DNA from: Pseudomonas sediminis
GTDB lineage: Bacteria; Pseudomonadota; Gammaproteobacteria; Pseudomonadales; Pseudomonadaceae
NCBI RefSeq assembly: GCF_039555755.1
Contig: NZ_CP154631.1
Span: 62,001-126,000, forward strand
Direction of reading: 5' to 3'
Length of the DNA: 64,000 nt
This document shows positions 10,205-22,340 of the stretch, one piece after another. Each line of letters opens with the position of its first letter. The first letter of the stretch is position 1. A model generated the notes under the pieces. The model searched no databases. It was not told where the DNA came from and saw nothing but the letters and a program-made list of their open reading frames with translations. A program made the position numbers and the translations under genes.

Positions 10205-12352
10205 TTAACCGAAGAACTTCTGGCCCTTGGCGGCCATTTCGCGAAGTTTTGCGGTCGGGTGGTACAGGGCGCCCAGCTCGGCATATTTGTCAGCCAGGGC
10301 GACGAATTCAGCAACACCGATGGAATCGATGTAGCGCAGCGCACCGCCACGGAAGGGAGGGAAGCCGATACCGTAGATCAGGCCCATGTCGGCCTCGGCT
10401 GCGGTGTCGACGATGCCGTCTTCCAGGCAACGAACGGTTTCCATGCACAGCGGGATCATCATGAAATTAATGATGTCCTCGTCGGTGACTTCACGCTCTT
10501 CGACCACGATGGACTTGAGCAGCTCGTAAGCAGCCGGGTCAGTGACCTTCTTCGGCTTACCGCGCTTGTCGGTTTCGTAGGCGTAGAAGCCTTTGCCATT
10601 CTTCTGGCCCAGGCGGTTGGCTTCGTACATCACGTCGACGGCGGTCTTGCCTTCGACAGCCATGCGATCCGGGAAGCCTTCGGCCATCACGTCACGGCCG
10701 TGGTGGCCGGTGTCGATGCCGACCACGTCGGACAGATAAGCCGGGCCCATGGGCCAGCCGAACTTCTCCATCACCTTGTCGATACGCACGAAGTCGACGC
10801 CGAAGCCCAGCAGCTTGGAGAAGCCGCCGAAGTACGGGAACAGCACACGGTTGACCAGGAAGCCCGGGCAGTCGTTGACCACGATCGGGTTCTTGCCCAT
10901 TTTCTTGGCGTAGGCAACGGTGGTGGCAACGGCCACTTCGCTGGACTTCTCGCCACGGATGACTTCCACAAGCGGCATCATGTGCACCGGGTTGAAGAAG
11001 TGCATGCCGACGAAGTTTTCCGGACGCTTGAGCGCCTGGGCCAACAGGCTGATGGAGATGGTCGAGGTGTTGGAGGCCAGGATGGCGTCTTCACGCACCA
11101 CGCCTTCCACTTCTGCCAGCACGATCTGCTTGACCTTGGGGTTCTCGACCACGGCTTCGACGACGATGTCGACGTTGCCGAAATCACCGTAGGACATGGT
11201 CGGACGGATGGCGTTGAGGGCTTCGGCCATCTTCGCAGGGGTCATACGGCCCTTCTCGACGCGCTTGCCGAGCAGCTTGGAAGCCTCGTTCAAGCCCATC
11301 TGAATACCCTCTTCACGGATATCCTTCATCAGGATCGGCGTACCTTTGGAAGCCGACTGGTAGGCGATACCACCACCCATGATGCCGGCGCCGAGTACGG
11401 CAGCCAGTTTCACGTCACGCGCGATTTCGTCGTGGTGCTTGGCTTTCTTTTTCAGCTCCTGATCGTTCAGGAACAGGCCGATCAGGCTCTCGGCAACCGA
11501 GGTCTTGGCCAGTTTGACGAAGCCGGCAGCTTCAACTTCCAGGGCCTTGTCACGGCCGAAGTTGGCGGCTTTCTGAATGGTCTTGATCGCCTCGACCGGA
11601 GCCGGGTAGTTCGGGCCGGCCTGGCCAGCAACGAAGCCCTTGGCGGTCTCGAAGCACATCATCTGCTCGATGGCGTTGAGCTTGAGCTTTTCCAGCTTGG
11701 GCTGGCGCTTGGCCTTGTAGTCCAGCTCACCGGAGATGGCGCGCTTGACCAGATCCAGAGCGGCGGCCTGCAGCTTGTCTGCACTGACCACAGCATCGAC
11801 GGCGCCCACTTTCAGGGCGTCTTCGGCGCGGCTTTCCTTGCCCGATGCAATCCACTCGACGGCGTTGTCGGTACCGATCACGCGCGGCAGACGCACGGTG
11901 CCGCCGAAGCCTGGGTAGATGCCCAGTTTGACTTCTGGCAGGCCGATCTTGGCGCTATCGCTCATGACACGGTAGTCACCGGCCAGGCACATCTCGAAAC
12001 CGCCACCCAGGGCGATGCCGTTGATGGCGACGACGGTCGGCACGGCGAGGTCTTCGAAATCACTGAAGATCTTGTTGGCTTCCAGGTTGCCAGCCACCAG
12101 TTCTTCGTCGGGCAGTTTGAAGTTGTCGACGAATTCGGTGATATCGGCACCGACGATGAACACGTCTTTGCCACTGGTGACAATCACGCCCTTGATCGAA
12201 CCGTCAGCCTTGATCGCGTCGACGGAGGCGCGCAGCTCATTGAGGGTAAGACGGTTGAATTTGTTGACGGACTCACCCTTGAGGTCGAACTTCAATTCGA
12301 CGATGCCACTCTCAAGAGCCTTAACCGTGATGGCTTTACCTTCGTAAATCAT
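10205..12352 (-). CDS. fadB: Fatty-acid oxidation complex alpha subunit FadB
   Basis: This 715-aa multifunctional enzyme combines enoyl-CoA hydratase/isomerase with 3-hydroxyacyl-CoA dehydrogenase. The N-terminal crotonase half shows [13 protein letters not shown] and [15 protein letters not shown]. The NAD-binding half begins [20 protein letters not shown] near residue 318 and contains [17 protein letters not shown]. The ATG at 12352 ([10 protein letters not shown]) has a GGAG site and gives the standard length; an upstream in-frame extension is discarded. PsrA repression is expected, although only widely spaced half-sites are seen upstream. Confidence 0.97.
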   Translation of the reverse strand: MIYEGKAITVKALESGIVELKFDLKGESVNKFNRLTLNELRASVDAIKADGSIKGVIVTSGKDVFIVGADITEFVDNFKLPDEELVAGNLEANKIFSDFEDLAVPTVVAINGIALGGGFEMCLAGDYRVMSDSAKIGLPEVKLGIYPGFGGTVRLPRVIGTDNAVEWIASGKESRAEDALKVGAVDAVVSADKLQAAALDLVKRAISGELDYKAKRQPKLEKLKLNAIEQMMCFETAKGFVAGQAGPNYPAPVEAIKTIQKAANFGRDKALEVEAAGFVKLAKTSVAESLIGLFLNDQELKKKAKHHDEIARDVKLAAVLGAGIMGGGIAYQSASKGTPILMKDIREEGIQMGLNEASKLLGKRVEKGRMTPAKMAEALNAIRPTMSYGDFGNVDIVVEAVVENPKVKQIVLAEVEGVVREDAILASNTSTISISLLAQALKRPENFVGMHFFNPVHMMPLVEVIRGEKSSEVAVATTVAYAKKMGKNPIVVNDCPGFLVNRVLFPYFGGFSKLLGFGVDFVRIDKVMEKFGWPMGPAYLSDVVGIDTGHHGRDVMAEGFPDRMAVEGKTAVDVMYEANRLGQKNGKGFYAYETDKRGKPKKVTDPAAYELLKSIVVEEREVTDEDIINFMMIPLCMETVRCLEDGIVDTAAEADMGLIYGIGFPPFRGGALRYIDSIGVAEFVALADKYAELGALYHPTAKLREMAAKGQKFFG

Positions 12353-12820
12353 CAACTGATCTCCACGGTATGGAAGCTGAACAGTACACATCGGAGCCAA
12401 CCGGCAGGCTAGCCTGCGGCAGCGCCGCACGAGCATAGCCCCAATCGGTACGACACACCCACCGACGCGATATTCGGGCTGTAATGGCGCGCCTAACAAG
12501 GCAAACGCTCAATTCATACGCCCGTTTGATTTGGGTGTGCACACCATCAGGGAAAACCCTGCGCTTGTCAATTGGCCTCTTTTCGTCGATTTCCCGACGA
12601 TTTCTGCAGGCCTGGTCATTCGTGGCCTCCAGCCGGTTTCGATAAACAGCGTCAATAATGCACTATTGCGAGCGTTTTCCTGCTTGATACGGGCACTCCC
12701 GGATGCCTAGCCAAATCGCTACGCTCCGGGTACAGTCGTCTCACTTTCAGCTGGCACAGCGCCACCTGAAGGCAATACAAAAACAAATCGAGCCCCACGA
12801 TGGGCCACACGGAGTCGCCA
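12353..12820. other. Intergenic region between divergent fadB and a PilJ-like gene
   Basis: This 468-bp gap shows no coding frame with a credible product. It should carry both divergent promoters. PsrA-like half-sites CAAAC (12502-12506) and GTTTG (12524-12528) occur with a spacing too large for the consensus. No other clear structure was found. Confidence 0.5.
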
Positions 12821-13642
12821 ATGTCGAGCCGCCGTTCGCTTGCATTTCCCCTGAGCGCCCTGCTCGTTTTTCTCTTTACGCTGCTCTCCCCGCCCCTGCT
12901 CAGCGCCGCACCGGCCGATGATCTACTGCACTTGCACCAGTTGCGCCTGGCAACGCAAAAAAGCCTGGGCGACTTCTACATGTACAACGGCATGGAAGGT
13001 GATCAACGCTACGCGCGGATGATTGGCGAATCCCTGCAGGCAGGCCAAGCGCACCTGGACGGCCTGGGCGAAATGCCCGGGGATGCGAGCAAGGCGCTGC
13101 GCGCGCAACTGCAAACCAATTGGCAAAGTTATCGCAGCGGGCTCCAGACACTGATGGACGCCATGCGCAGCAAGGGCTTCACTGACCTGCAACCCGTCGC
13201 CGATCTGGCCGAGAACAACCAACACATCATGGCCATTAGTCAGGAGCTGTATCAGAAGATTCAGCAAGAAAGCGGTTTCAGCGTACCGCAGCTGACGCAG
13301 AAGAGCCGTGAGCAAAGCCTGCTGATGCAGAATATCGCGCTGGACTATGCTTCACGCAGTGCCTCGGTCGGCGCCAGCTTCTTCGGGGGCGGCGAAGAAC
13401 GCGCCATCGATGAGCTGGCAGGCGAATTCGCCAGCAAGTTGGACAATCTCAGCACCGCCCAGCAGAACACTCCGGAGATCAGCGCAGCGCTGAACTCCAT
13501 CGGCACCAAATGGCGTTACATCGAGAAATCCCTACGTAATTACAACGAAAACACCGTACCTTTCCTGATCAGCAAGTATTCCGACAGCATCATCGAAGGC
13601 CTGGAAGGTGTTGCGGCCCAGTACGCTGCCTCCCAGCATTGA
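12821..13642 (+). CDS. Secreted PilJ-type sensor-domain protein
   Basis: This 273-aa protein has an N-terminal hydrophobic segment ending LLSAAPADD, read as a signal peptide, then an all-helical region with heptad-like spacing. It resembles the type IV pili methyl-accepting sensor domain (PilJ N-terminal family) without any signalling domain. It may be a periplasmic binding or modulating protein. The ATG at 12821 has a GGAG site 6 nt upstream, better than the in-frame ATG at 12800. A terminator follows 35 bp after the stop. Confidence 0.65.
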   Translation: MSSRRSLAFPLSALLVFLFTLLSPPLLSAAPADDLLHLHQLRLATQKSLGDFYMYNGMEGDQRYARMIGESLQAGQAHLDGLGEMPGDASKALRAQLQTNWQSYRSGLQTLMDAMRSKGFTDLQPVADLAENNQHIMAISQELYQKIQQESGFSVPQLTQKSREQSLLMQNIALDYASRSASVGASFFGGGEERAIDELAGEFASKLDNLSTAQQNTPEISAALNSIGTKWRYIEKSLRNYNENTVPFLISKYSDSIIEGLEGVAAQYAASQH

Positions 13643-13677
13643 TGCCCCAGATTTCCGGCCTGCCTGGCCCAACCATT

Positions 13678-13702
13678 GCCCGGTGCTCGCACCGGGCTTT
13701 TC
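13678..13702 (+). terminator. Rho-independent terminator
   Basis: The stem GCCCGGTG / CACCGGGC with a short loop is followed by TTTTCTTT on the plus strand, downstream of the PilJ-like gene. Confidence 0.85.
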
Positions 13703-13791
13703 TTTGCCTTATTTAACGACCAGTCGCCCTGCCCCACACAATGGGGCCATACTTGATACAGAGCCATTTGCCCCCTTGAGGAGAACTCACC

Positions 13792-14241
13792 ATGCCCTAC
13801 CAGCACATTCTGGTCGCCGTCGACCTGACCGAGGAATGCGACCCTGTAGTGGTACGCGCGCAGAAACTGGCGCAGGCCAGTGGCGCCAAGATGTCCTTGG
13901 TGCATATCGTCGAACCGATGGCCATGGCCTTTGGTGGTGACGTGCCGATGGACCTGTCGATGCTGCAGCAACAGCAGTTCGAGCAGGCCCGCGAGCGCCT
14001 GGACAGCTTCACCGGCAAGTATCCCGAACTGACCGCGGACCAGCGCCACCTGGCTTATGGCCAACCGCGCCAGGAAATTCACCGCCTGGCTGAAGAACAG
14101 GGTTGCGATCTGATCGTGGTTGGCAGCCATGGCCGCCACGGCCTGGCGCTGCTGCTGGGTTCCACAGCTAATGACGTGCTGCATGGCGCGCCCTGCGATG
14201 TGCTCGCAGTGCGCCTGAAGAAAGGCGAAAAAGGCGCTTGA
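13792..14241 (+). CDS. Universal stress protein UspA family
   Basis: This 149-aa single Usp domain begins YQHILVAVDLTEECD and ends with the loop VVGSHGRHGLALLLGS followed by ANDVLHGAPCDVLAVR. The loop resembles the ATP-binding G-2X-G-9X-G(S/T) motif but is one residue shorter between the second and third Gly, so ATP binding is uncertain. A GAGGAGA ribosome site precedes the ATG. It is monocistronic, and a REP palindrome follows. Confidence 0.92.
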   Translation: MPYQHILVAVDLTEECDPVVVRAQKLAQASGAKMSLVHIVEPMAMAFGGDVPMDLSMLQQQQFEQARERLDSFTGKYPELTADQRHLAYGQPRQEIHRLAEEQGCDLIVVGSHGRHGLALLLGSTANDVLHGAPCDVLAVRLKKGEKGA

Positions 14242-14248
14242 GATCGCG

Positions 14249-14307
14249 TCGCGGCTAAAGCCCCTCCCACACAGTAGCTGCCCCGTGGGAGGCGCTTCAG
14301 CGGCGAG
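14249..14307. repeat. REP pair (inverted)
   Basis: The arms GTCGCGGCTAAAGCCCCTCC and (opposite) GGAGGCGCTTCAGCGGCGAG are near-complementary around a short loop. It is the standard Pseudomonas REP/BIME form, lying between two convergent genes where it may also limit read-through. Confidence 0.8.
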
Positions 14308-14322
14308 CTTGTTGGCTTCGGA

Positions 14323-15009
14323 CTACTCGAACGATTCGCCCGCGCTCATGACCAGCGGGCGAATCTTCTGCAGCTGGGTTTCCAGCGACACCGTCATGCT
14401 CGATGACATCGAGAAGAAGGTCAGGAAAGCCTTGAGGTTGGAGTCGCCTTCACAGGTGTCGTGAATACGCTGCCAGAAGGCCTGGTTGACCAGTTTCAGT
14501 TGCTGGAACAGGCGCACCAGCCCCTTCAGCTCCCAATCGGCCAGACGCCCCTCGCGCATATTGAAGTACTGCCGTGACAGGTACAGCGATACCGCACGCA
14601 GGATGAATTCCTGATTATTGGCAAACGGCAGATGGTGCTGCGCCATGGGTTTCAGGCGCGCCAGCACTGGGCAGGCGCTGGTGGCCATGATCACGCCTAG
14701 CAACGCACGCAGCCCCTCTTCCAAGCCGACATGCTTGGTGTACTCACGCTCCGGCGTGCGTACCCAGACGCTGGCTTTTTTAAATGCCGGCAGGCCACGA
14801 AAATCCTCGATCACCCGATGCAGATCGACCGCAGCCGGACAATGGCTGAACTGGTCGCGACTCAGTGGGCAATTGCTGCACTGCTGATGTTCAAGGCGCG
14901 TCCAGGCGGGAGCCTGTTGCGCCTGAATGGGGTCATACTCGCGATTCAGCTCGATCCGGTAGCTGAACTGATGATTGTCGTCGAGAGTAATGCGGTACTC
15001 GATGGCCAT
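14323..15009 (-). CDS. Conserved hypothetical protein (possibly DUF6901), 228 aa
   Basis: This soluble protein has an N-terminal beta-rich part (EYRITLDDNHQFSYRIEL) and a cysteine cluster CSNCPLSRDQFSHC near residues 43-56 that could bind metal. A helical C-terminal half follows (LVRLFQQLKLVNQAFWQRIHD). It lies 18 bp downstream of uup and is probably co-transcribed. I recall the same neighbour in P. aeruginosa (PA3018). Function is unknown. Confidence 0.7.
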   Translation of the reverse strand: MAIEYRITLDDNHQFSYRIELNREYDPIQAQQAPAWTRLEHQQCSNCPLSRDQFSHCPAAVDLHRVIEDFRGLPAFKKASVWVRTPEREYTKHVGLEEGLRALLGVIMATSACPVLARLKPMAQHHLPFANNQEFILRAVSLYLSRQYFNMREGRLADWELKGLVRLFQQLKLVNQAFWQRIHDTCEGDSNLKAFLTFFSMSSSMTVSLETQLQKIRPLVMSAGESFE

Positions 15010-15027
15010 TGCCCGCTCGTTCCTTCG

Positions 15028-16953
<1,926 letters not shown>

Positions 16954-17192
16954 GGGCATCTCCAGAAACAGGCGGCGCATTCTACCCGAGTTACAGGTTG
17001 GCTGTGGCCGTTTCCACCCCAGCAGCGGGCACCTCGGCAAAGCACTCGCAATAGCACTGCGCCATGCATTTTTTCTGCATGTGTCCATCTGGCGCGACGG
17101 CATTCACCGCGCCCCGCTGAAGCGCTAAGCTAAGGGTATGCAACGATATGGAACCTGTTGCCCCCACTCTCTGCTTGCCCCCTGGAAATGCC

Positions 17193-19124
17193 ATGCGCGG
17201 TCGCCTTCTTTCTGTAGTTTCCTGCCTGATTTTCACCACTACTGCTGGCCTGGCCAGTGCCGAAGCCGCCAACCTGGCGCAGCAGCGCCAGTACTACGAT
17301 GAAGCCAAGCGCGCCCTGGCCAAGGGCGACAGCGGCCCCTATCGCCAGTACGCCAGCGCCCTGCGCGACTACCCGCTGACGCCATATCTGGCCTATGACG
17401 AACTGACCAACCGTCTGCGATCAGCGAGCAATGCGGAAATAGAAAAGTTTCTCGCCGAACATGGTGACCTGCCTCAGGCCAGCTGGATGAAGCTGCGCTG
17501 GCTGCGCGCGCTGGCCGAGCGTGGTGACTGGAAGCCCTTCCTCGATCACTACGATGCCAAGCTCAACTTCACTGAGCTGGATTGCCTGTATGGCCAGTAC
17601 CAGCTCAGCCACGGCCTGACTGCCGAAGGCAACGCTACCGCCGAGAAGCTCTGGCTGGTGGGCAAATCCCAGCCCAACGCCTGTGATCCCCTGTTCGAAC
17701 GCTGGGCCGCCAATGGCCAGCTCACCGAACAGCGCCGCTGGCAGCGCACCAAACTGGCGGTGGAAAGCGGCAACTACGGCTTGGCCAACTTCCTGATCAA
17801 GGGCATGCCAACGCTTGGCGAGCGCGGCAAGCTGATGGTCGAGGTCGCACAGAAACCGCAACTGCTAAAAAACACCGCGCGTTTCGCTCCAGCCGATGAC
17901 GCCATGAGCGATGTGGTCGGCCTCGGCCTGCGCCGCCTGGCCCGGCAGAACCCCGAAGACGCCCTGGCCCTGCTCGACGGCTACGCCCAGCGCATGAAGT
18001 TCTCCTCGGACGAACAGGTCGCCATCGCCCGCCAGATCGGTCTGCGCCTGGCACAACGCTTCGACCTGCGCGGCCTGCAAGTCATGGCCAAGTACGACCC
18101 GCAACTGCGTGACAACACCGTCAGCGAATGGCGCGCGCGCCTGCTGCTGCGTCACGGCCGCTGGGAAGAGGCCTATCAGTTGACGCAGAAGATGCCGTCC
18201 GATCTGGCCAGCATCAACCGCTGGCGCTACTGGAATGCGCGCAGCCTGCAACTCGCGCAACCCAACAGCCAGCAACCGGCGGCGCTGTTCCAGGCCCTGG
18301 CCAAGGAGCGTGATTTCTACGGTTTCATGGCAGCGGATCAGGTCAAAGCGCCTTACGCCTTGAACAACCAGCCGCTGGCGCTCGATCCCAAGGTCGTACA
18401 GAAAGTCCGTAACACCGCCGGCATCAAGCGCGCCATGGAGTTCCACGCACGCGGCCAGATCGTCGATGGTCGCCGCGAGTGGTATCACGTCAGCCGCCTG
18501 TTCAGCCGCGATGAACTGGTGGCCCAGGCGCGCCTGGCCTACGAAATGGAGTGGTACTTCCCGGCCATCCGCACCATCAGCCAGGCCCAGTACTGGGACG
18601 ACCTGGAAGTGCGCTTCCCCATGGCCCATCGCGACGAATTGGTCCGTGAAGCCAGGCGCCGTGATCTGCACTCGAGCTGGGTGTTCGCCATCACCCGCCA
18701 GGAGAGTGCCTTCATGGCCGATGCCCGCTCCCACGCAGGCGCCATGGGCCTGATGCAACTGATGCCGGGCACTGCCAAGGAAACCGCACGCAAGTTCGGC
18801 ATCCCCCTGGCGTCGCCGCAACAGGCGCTCAACCCTGACACCAACATCCAGTTGGGCGCCGCCTATCTGAGTCAGGTATATGGTCAGTTCAATGGCAACC
18901 GCGTACTCGCCTCGGCCGCCTACAACGCCGGGCCCGGCCGCGTACGCCAGTGGCTGCGCGGCGCCAATCACCTCAGTTATGACGTCTGGGTGGAGAACAT
19001 CCCGTTCGACGAGACCCGCCAGTACGTGCAGAACGTGCTGTCCTACTCGGTGATCTACGGCCAGAAGCTCAACGCACCGCACCCGCTGGTGGCGTGGAAC
19101 GAGCGCTTCTTTGAGGATCAGTAA
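17193..19124 (+). CDS. slt: Soluble lytic murein transglycosylase Slt
   Basis: This 643-aa periplasmic enzyme cleaves glycan strands to 1,6-anhydro-muropeptides, which NagZ later processes. A signal peptide occupies about the first 25 residues (LLSVVSCLIFTTTAGLASAEA). A superhelical ring of helices follows, then the catalytic lysozyme-like domain with the key Glu in ITRQESAFM near 508 and AMGLMQLMPGTA. The C-terminal [14 protein letters not shown] is also typical. The upstream in-frame ATG at 17148 would bury the signal peptide, so 17193 is chosen. It is divergent from uup. Confidence 0.94.
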   Translation: MRGRLLSVVSCLIFTTTAGLASAEAANLAQQRQYYDEAKRALAKGDSGPYRQYASALRDYPLTPYLAYDELTNRLRSASNAEIEKFLAEHGDLPQASWMKLRWLRALAERGDWKPFLDHYDAKLNFTELDCLYGQYQLSHGLTAEGNATAEKLWLVGKSQPNACDPLFERWAANGQLTEQRRWQRTKLAVESGNYGLANFLIKGMPTLGERGKLMVEVAQKPQLLKNTARFAPADDAMSDVVGLGLRRLARQNPEDALALLDGYAQRMKFSSDEQVAIARQIGLRLAQRFDLRGLQVMAKYDPQLRDNTVSEWRARLLLRHGRWEEAYQLTQKMPSDLASINRWRYWNARSLQLAQPNSQQPAALFQALAKERDFYGFMAADQVKAPYALNNQPLALDPKVVQKVRNTAGIKRAMEFHARGQIVDGRREWYHVSRLFSRDELVAQARLAYEMEWYFPAIRTISQAQYWDDLEVRFPMAHRDELVREARRRDLHSSWVFAITRQESAFMADARSHAGAMGLMQLMPGTAKETARKFGIPLASPQQALNPDTNIQLGAAYLSQVYGQFNGNRVLASAAYNAGPGRVRQWLRGANHLSYDVWVENIPFDETRQYVQNVLSYSVIYGQKLNAPHPLVAWNERFFEDQ

Positions 19125-19131
19125 AACAAAA

Positions 19132-19162
19132 GCCCCGATCGGACTGGGTGTCTGATCGGGGC
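19132..19162 (-). terminator. Terminator between slt and MOSC gene
   Basis: The stem GCCCCGATC / GATCGGGGC has TTTTGTTTT after it only on the minus strand. It is therefore best placed as the terminator of the MOSC gene, with a possible weaker effect on slt. Confidence 0.75.
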
Positions 19163-19263
19163 TCGCTGCTCCATACGCCTGGGCCGGACCGCGCTTCGGT
19201 TCAGTGCCGCGTGAGCCTCAGCCCAGCGACCGTACGCAGATCACGTGGCGCGCATGGCGCACC

Positions 19264-20070
19264 CTACTCCAGAATTTCAACCGGCATACCGATCTGTAGC
19301 TCACCCACACCTCGTGGCAACAGGTTCTGCCCGAAGAACACGTCACCGTCGCGTTCCCGATAGGTCTTGAGCGTGGCCAGCGGCTCACGCTGGGCGTTGC
19401 GCTCGCCGGTCTGTGGGTCGATGGTGGTGAGGATACAGCGCGAGCAGCCCTTGGCCACGTCGAACTCCACCTCGCCAATGCGGATGCGCTTCCAGCTGTC
19501 TTCGGCGTAAGGCTCACTGCCGGTGACGACCAGATTGGGGCGAAAACGCAGCATCGACAGCGATTGCCCGACGCGCTGAGAAAGATCGTCCAGCGACGCC
19601 TGGCCGATCAGCAGCAGTGGGAAACCATCGGCAAAGGCCACGCGATCGCCCGGTTGCGCATAGGCGGTATCGACTTGGCGTGTGCGGCCTTCCGGCACCT
19701 GCACCAGGCGACAAGACTTACCCAGCATATCGCTGAGCCAGGCAGCCGCTGCATCGCCCGCATCCGGCACGCGCAGGCTGTCACGCCAGACGATGACGCC
19801 ACGCAGGTCCTGCTCGGGATCGGGCAACGCCACGGACAGATCCTCACGCCCCGGTGAACTCAGAGTCAGCCCACCGCGCGCATCGCACAGAGCGCTCAGC
19901 TGACTCATCTGCGGTAGCAGGCGTTGGGTGATGAAGCGGCCGTTGTCGGCATCGACCAGCATCCAACGCCGATCCCCCTGCAGGCCGAGACCGTCAACCG
20001 CACTGCGCTGCAGCACTTCGCCGCGGCCGGACTTGAGCGGATAACGGTATAGCCCCGAGAGACTCAGCAT
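19264..20070 (-). CDS. MOSC-domain protein, YcbX-like
   Basis: This 268-aa protein has an N-terminal MOSC beta-barrel (LSGLYRYPLKSGRGE) and a C-terminal MOSC domain. The conserved cysteine expected to ligate molybdenum is in KGCSRCILTTID near residue 210. In E. coli YcbX this fold reduces N-hydroxylated bases and prodrugs with the CysJ flavoprotein; the 2Fe-2S ferredoxin domain of YcbX is absent here. Molybdoenzyme activity is inferred from family. Confidence 0.85.
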   Translation of the reverse strand: MLSLSGLYRYPLKSGRGEVLQRSAVDGLGLQGDRRWMLVDADNGRFITQRLLPQMSQLSALCDARGGLTLSSPGREDLSVALPDPEQDLRGVIVWRDSLRVPDAGDAAAAWLSDMLGKSCRLVQVPEGRTRQVDTAYAQPGDRVAFADGFPLLLIGQASLDDLSQRVGQSLSMLRFRPNLVVTGSEPYAEDSWKRIRIGEVEFDVAKGCSRCILTTIDPQTGERNAQREPLATLKTYRERDGDVFFGQNLLPRGVGELQIGMPVEILE

Positions 20071-20221
20071 GCGTCAGGTTCCTGTTGGCAAAACGCCGCT
20101 ATACGAGGTGACGGCGACGCTCACAAGCAACAAAACTCGGGAAATTATGCAGATCAGTAACGCTCGCTCGGTCACCAGCGGCCATCGACGCGCGGCGGGT
20201 TGCACCCGCCCTCCAGCGACT

Positions 20222-21157
20222 TTAGCTGGGCTCGTCCAACTCGAGGCGTTGACGTACCACGTCGACGAGCTTGTCCGGCTGGAATTTGGAGAGGAAGTTG
20301 TCGCAACCGACCTTCTTCACCATCGCCTCGTTGAAGCTGCCGGACAGCGACGTGTGCAGCACGACGTAGAGGTCCTTCAGTCGCGAATCGTTGCGAATCT
20401 CGCTGGTCAGGCGGTAGCCGTCCATCTCCGGCATTTCGGCATCGGTGAAGATCATCAGCAGCTTGTCGGTCATCACTTCGCCGCTATCCGCCCACTTCTT
20501 CAGCAGGTTCAGGGCTTTCAGACCATCGCCCGCCATGTGCAGGCGCATGCCCAGTTGGGTCAGGGTATCGCGCAGCTGGCTCAGCGCCACGCTGGAGTCG
20601 TCCACCAGTAGCACTTCACGACCGCGCGCCTTCTCCAGCAACGGATCGGCAAGTTTCTCTTCGGAGACCTTGGTGCTCATCGGCACGATCTCGGCCAGCA
20701 CCTTTTCCACGTCGATGACCTCGACGATCTGCTCGTCGACCTTGGTGATCGCAGTCAGGTAATGCTGGCGACCGGCGCCACCGGGCGGCGGCTGGATCGA
20801 CTCCCAATTGAGGTTGAGGATGCGATCGACGCTGCCGACCAGGAAGGCCTGCACCGAACGGTTGTACTCGGTGACGATGATGGTGCTGCGCTCATCCGGC
20901 ACCAGCGGGCGCATGCCGATGGCCTGGGACAGATCGATCACCGGCAGGGTCTGTCCGCGCAGGTTGACCACACCGCAAACGAAGCGGTGACGCTGCGGCA
21001 TCAACGTCAGTTTGGGCATCTGCAGGACTTCCTGCACCTTGAACACGTTGATGGCGAACAACTGCCGACCGGCCAGGCGGAACATGAGAATTTCCAGGCG
21101 GTTCTCGCCGACCAGTTGCGTGCGTTGATCTACTGAATCGAGGATGCCAGCCATCAT
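20222..21157 (-). CDS. cheV: Chemotaxis scaffold/response regulator CheV
   Basis: This 311-aa protein joins a CheW-like scaffold (residues about 20-160, with CGVVNLRGQTLPVIDLSQA) to a receiver domain (residues about 180-305). The receiver has VLLVDDSS, phosphorylatable Asp in MIFTDAEMPEMDGY, and a Lys in LSKFQPDKL. CheV couples receptors to CheA and is tuned by phosphorylation. It stands alone with no other che genes nearby. There are two adjacent ATGs (21157 and 21154). The 150-bp gap to the MOSC gene shows nothing clear. Confidence 0.93.
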   Translation of the reverse strand: MMAGILDSVDQRTQLVGENRLEILMFRLAGRQLFAINVFKVQEVLQMPKLTLMPQRHRFVCGVVNLRGQTLPVIDLSQAIGMRPLVPDERSTIIVTEYNRSVQAFLVGSVDRILNLNWESIQPPPGGAGRQHYLTAITKVDEQIVEVIDVEKVLAEIVPMSTKVSEEKLADPLLEKARGREVLLVDDSSVALSQLRDTLTQLGMRLHMAGDGLKALNLLKKWADSGEVMTDKLLMIFTDAEMPEMDGYRLTSEIRNDSRLKDLYVVLHTSLSGSFNEAMVKKVGCDNFLSKFQPDKLVDVVRQRLELDEPS

Positions 21158-21246
21158 GCGCTCCGAGGTATATAGATTGAGTCTAGTCTGCCGTTCGGGT
21201 TATCGGCGAACTGCCGGCATACTGAAGCCTTGCTGGCGCGCCGCCA

Positions 21247-22164
21247 TCATGCCTCAGCCCTAGGCGCCTGACCAGCGAGCAATGGCGAATGTCTGGGTAG
21301 ATGCAGACGCAGCGCGCCAGGTTGTGCGCTGAAGCGCAAACGCTTGCTTTCCATCGGCTCGCCATCGAGGTTCAAATCCAGCCCTTCCTGCGCCTCCACT
21401 TCCAGCCAGGGCAGCCGCGCGCTGACCGCGACGCTCTGCACACCATGCATCCCGCCCGAGAGCAATGTGCCCAGGGTGCTCACCACATCCTGCGCCGCCG
21501 GCACGATACAGACGTCCAGCAGGCCGTCGTCAATGGTCGCCTCTGGACAGAGCAGATGACCGCCACCGGCCTGGCGCCCGTTGCCGATGCCCAATGCCAG
21601 AAATTCGCCCTGCCACTCGAAATCCGGCCCGTGAAACCGACCGGCGGCCGCGCGCACTTCGGAAAAGCGGCTGAGCCCGGTGAGCAGATAGGCGGCGCCA
21701 CCCAGGACTTTCTTGAGTTCCTCCGGCGTGTTGGCGGTGACGTTGGAGCCGAAACCGCCCGTGGCCATATTAAGGAAAGCGCGTTCACCGGCCATGCCCA
21801 CGTCAACGGCCACCGGCTCGACCTCCAGCAGTGCCAGCGCGGCAGCCGGCGTCAGCGGTATGCCAGCAGCGTGGGCGAAATCATTGGCCGTGCCCAGCGG
21901 CAGCAGAGCCAGGCTCGCATCGCCCTGCGCCTTGACCAGCGCTTCGACCACATCACGCAGGGTGCCATCACCGCCACCGGCAATCAGCGTCGGGTAACCA
22001 GCAGCCAGCCCTTCCTCGACCAGCCGCTCGGCGTCCCCGCCTTCCCAGGTCAGGCGCACGGCCAAATCCCAGCCACGCTCACGCAGGCCGCTCACGGCCG
22101 TCCTCACCTCTTCGTTCAACGCCTGCTTGCCATGCAGGATCAACCAGGCTTTGCGTTCGCGCAT
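21247..22164 (-). CDS. yegS: YegS-like lipid kinase
   Basis: This 305-aa enzyme belongs to the diacylglycerol/sphingosine kinase fold. The nucleotide motif GGGDGTLRDVVEAL is near residue 64 and the PLGTANDFA motif near 90; the C-terminal region has LNLDGEPMES. E. coli YegS phosphorylates phosphatidylglycerol in vitro; the true substrate here is unknown. It is monocistronic and divergent from the pirin gene. Confidence 0.9.
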   Translation of the reverse strand: MRERKAWLILHGKQALNEEVRTAVSGLRERGWDLAVRLTWEGGDAERLVEEGLAAGYPTLIAGGGDGTLRDVVEALVKAQGDASLALLPLGTANDFAHAAGIPLTPAAALALLEVEPVAVDVGMAGERAFLNMATGGFGSNVTANTPEELKKVLGGAAYLLTGLSRFSEVRAAAGRFHGPDFEWQGEFLALGIGNGRQAGGGHLLCPEATIDDGLLDVCIVPAAQDVVSTLGTLLSGGMHGVQSVAVSARLPWLEVEAQEGLDLNLDGEPMESKRLRFSAQPGALRLHLPRHSPLLAGQAPRAEA

Positions 22165-22340
22165 TGCACTGCTCCTTGAAGGAATCAGCGAAAGCCTAGT
22201 GCCTGGCCTTCGCGAAAATTAATCAAACTAATAGATATTAAATCCGTAAATATTGCGCTTTTAAATCGATTACACGGAATAGATCATAGCGTCATCGACA
22301 TTGCACGGGGCTGAACCCATGCACGACTGGAGGATTGACC
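22165..22340. promoter_or_regulatory. AT-rich divergent promoter region of yegS and pirin
   Basis: From 22214 to 22300 the sequence is clearly more AT-rich than its surroundings and holds the dyad TAATAGATATTA (22229-22240). This is consistent with a regulated promoter, possibly for a LysR protein encoded elsewhere. No regulator gene is adjacent. Confidence 0.45.

Noticed and set aside
14249..14307. Small RNA gene between usp and the next gene
   Set aside because: The structure matches the REP family repeated at 56106 and elsewhere, so a specific sRNA is not supported.
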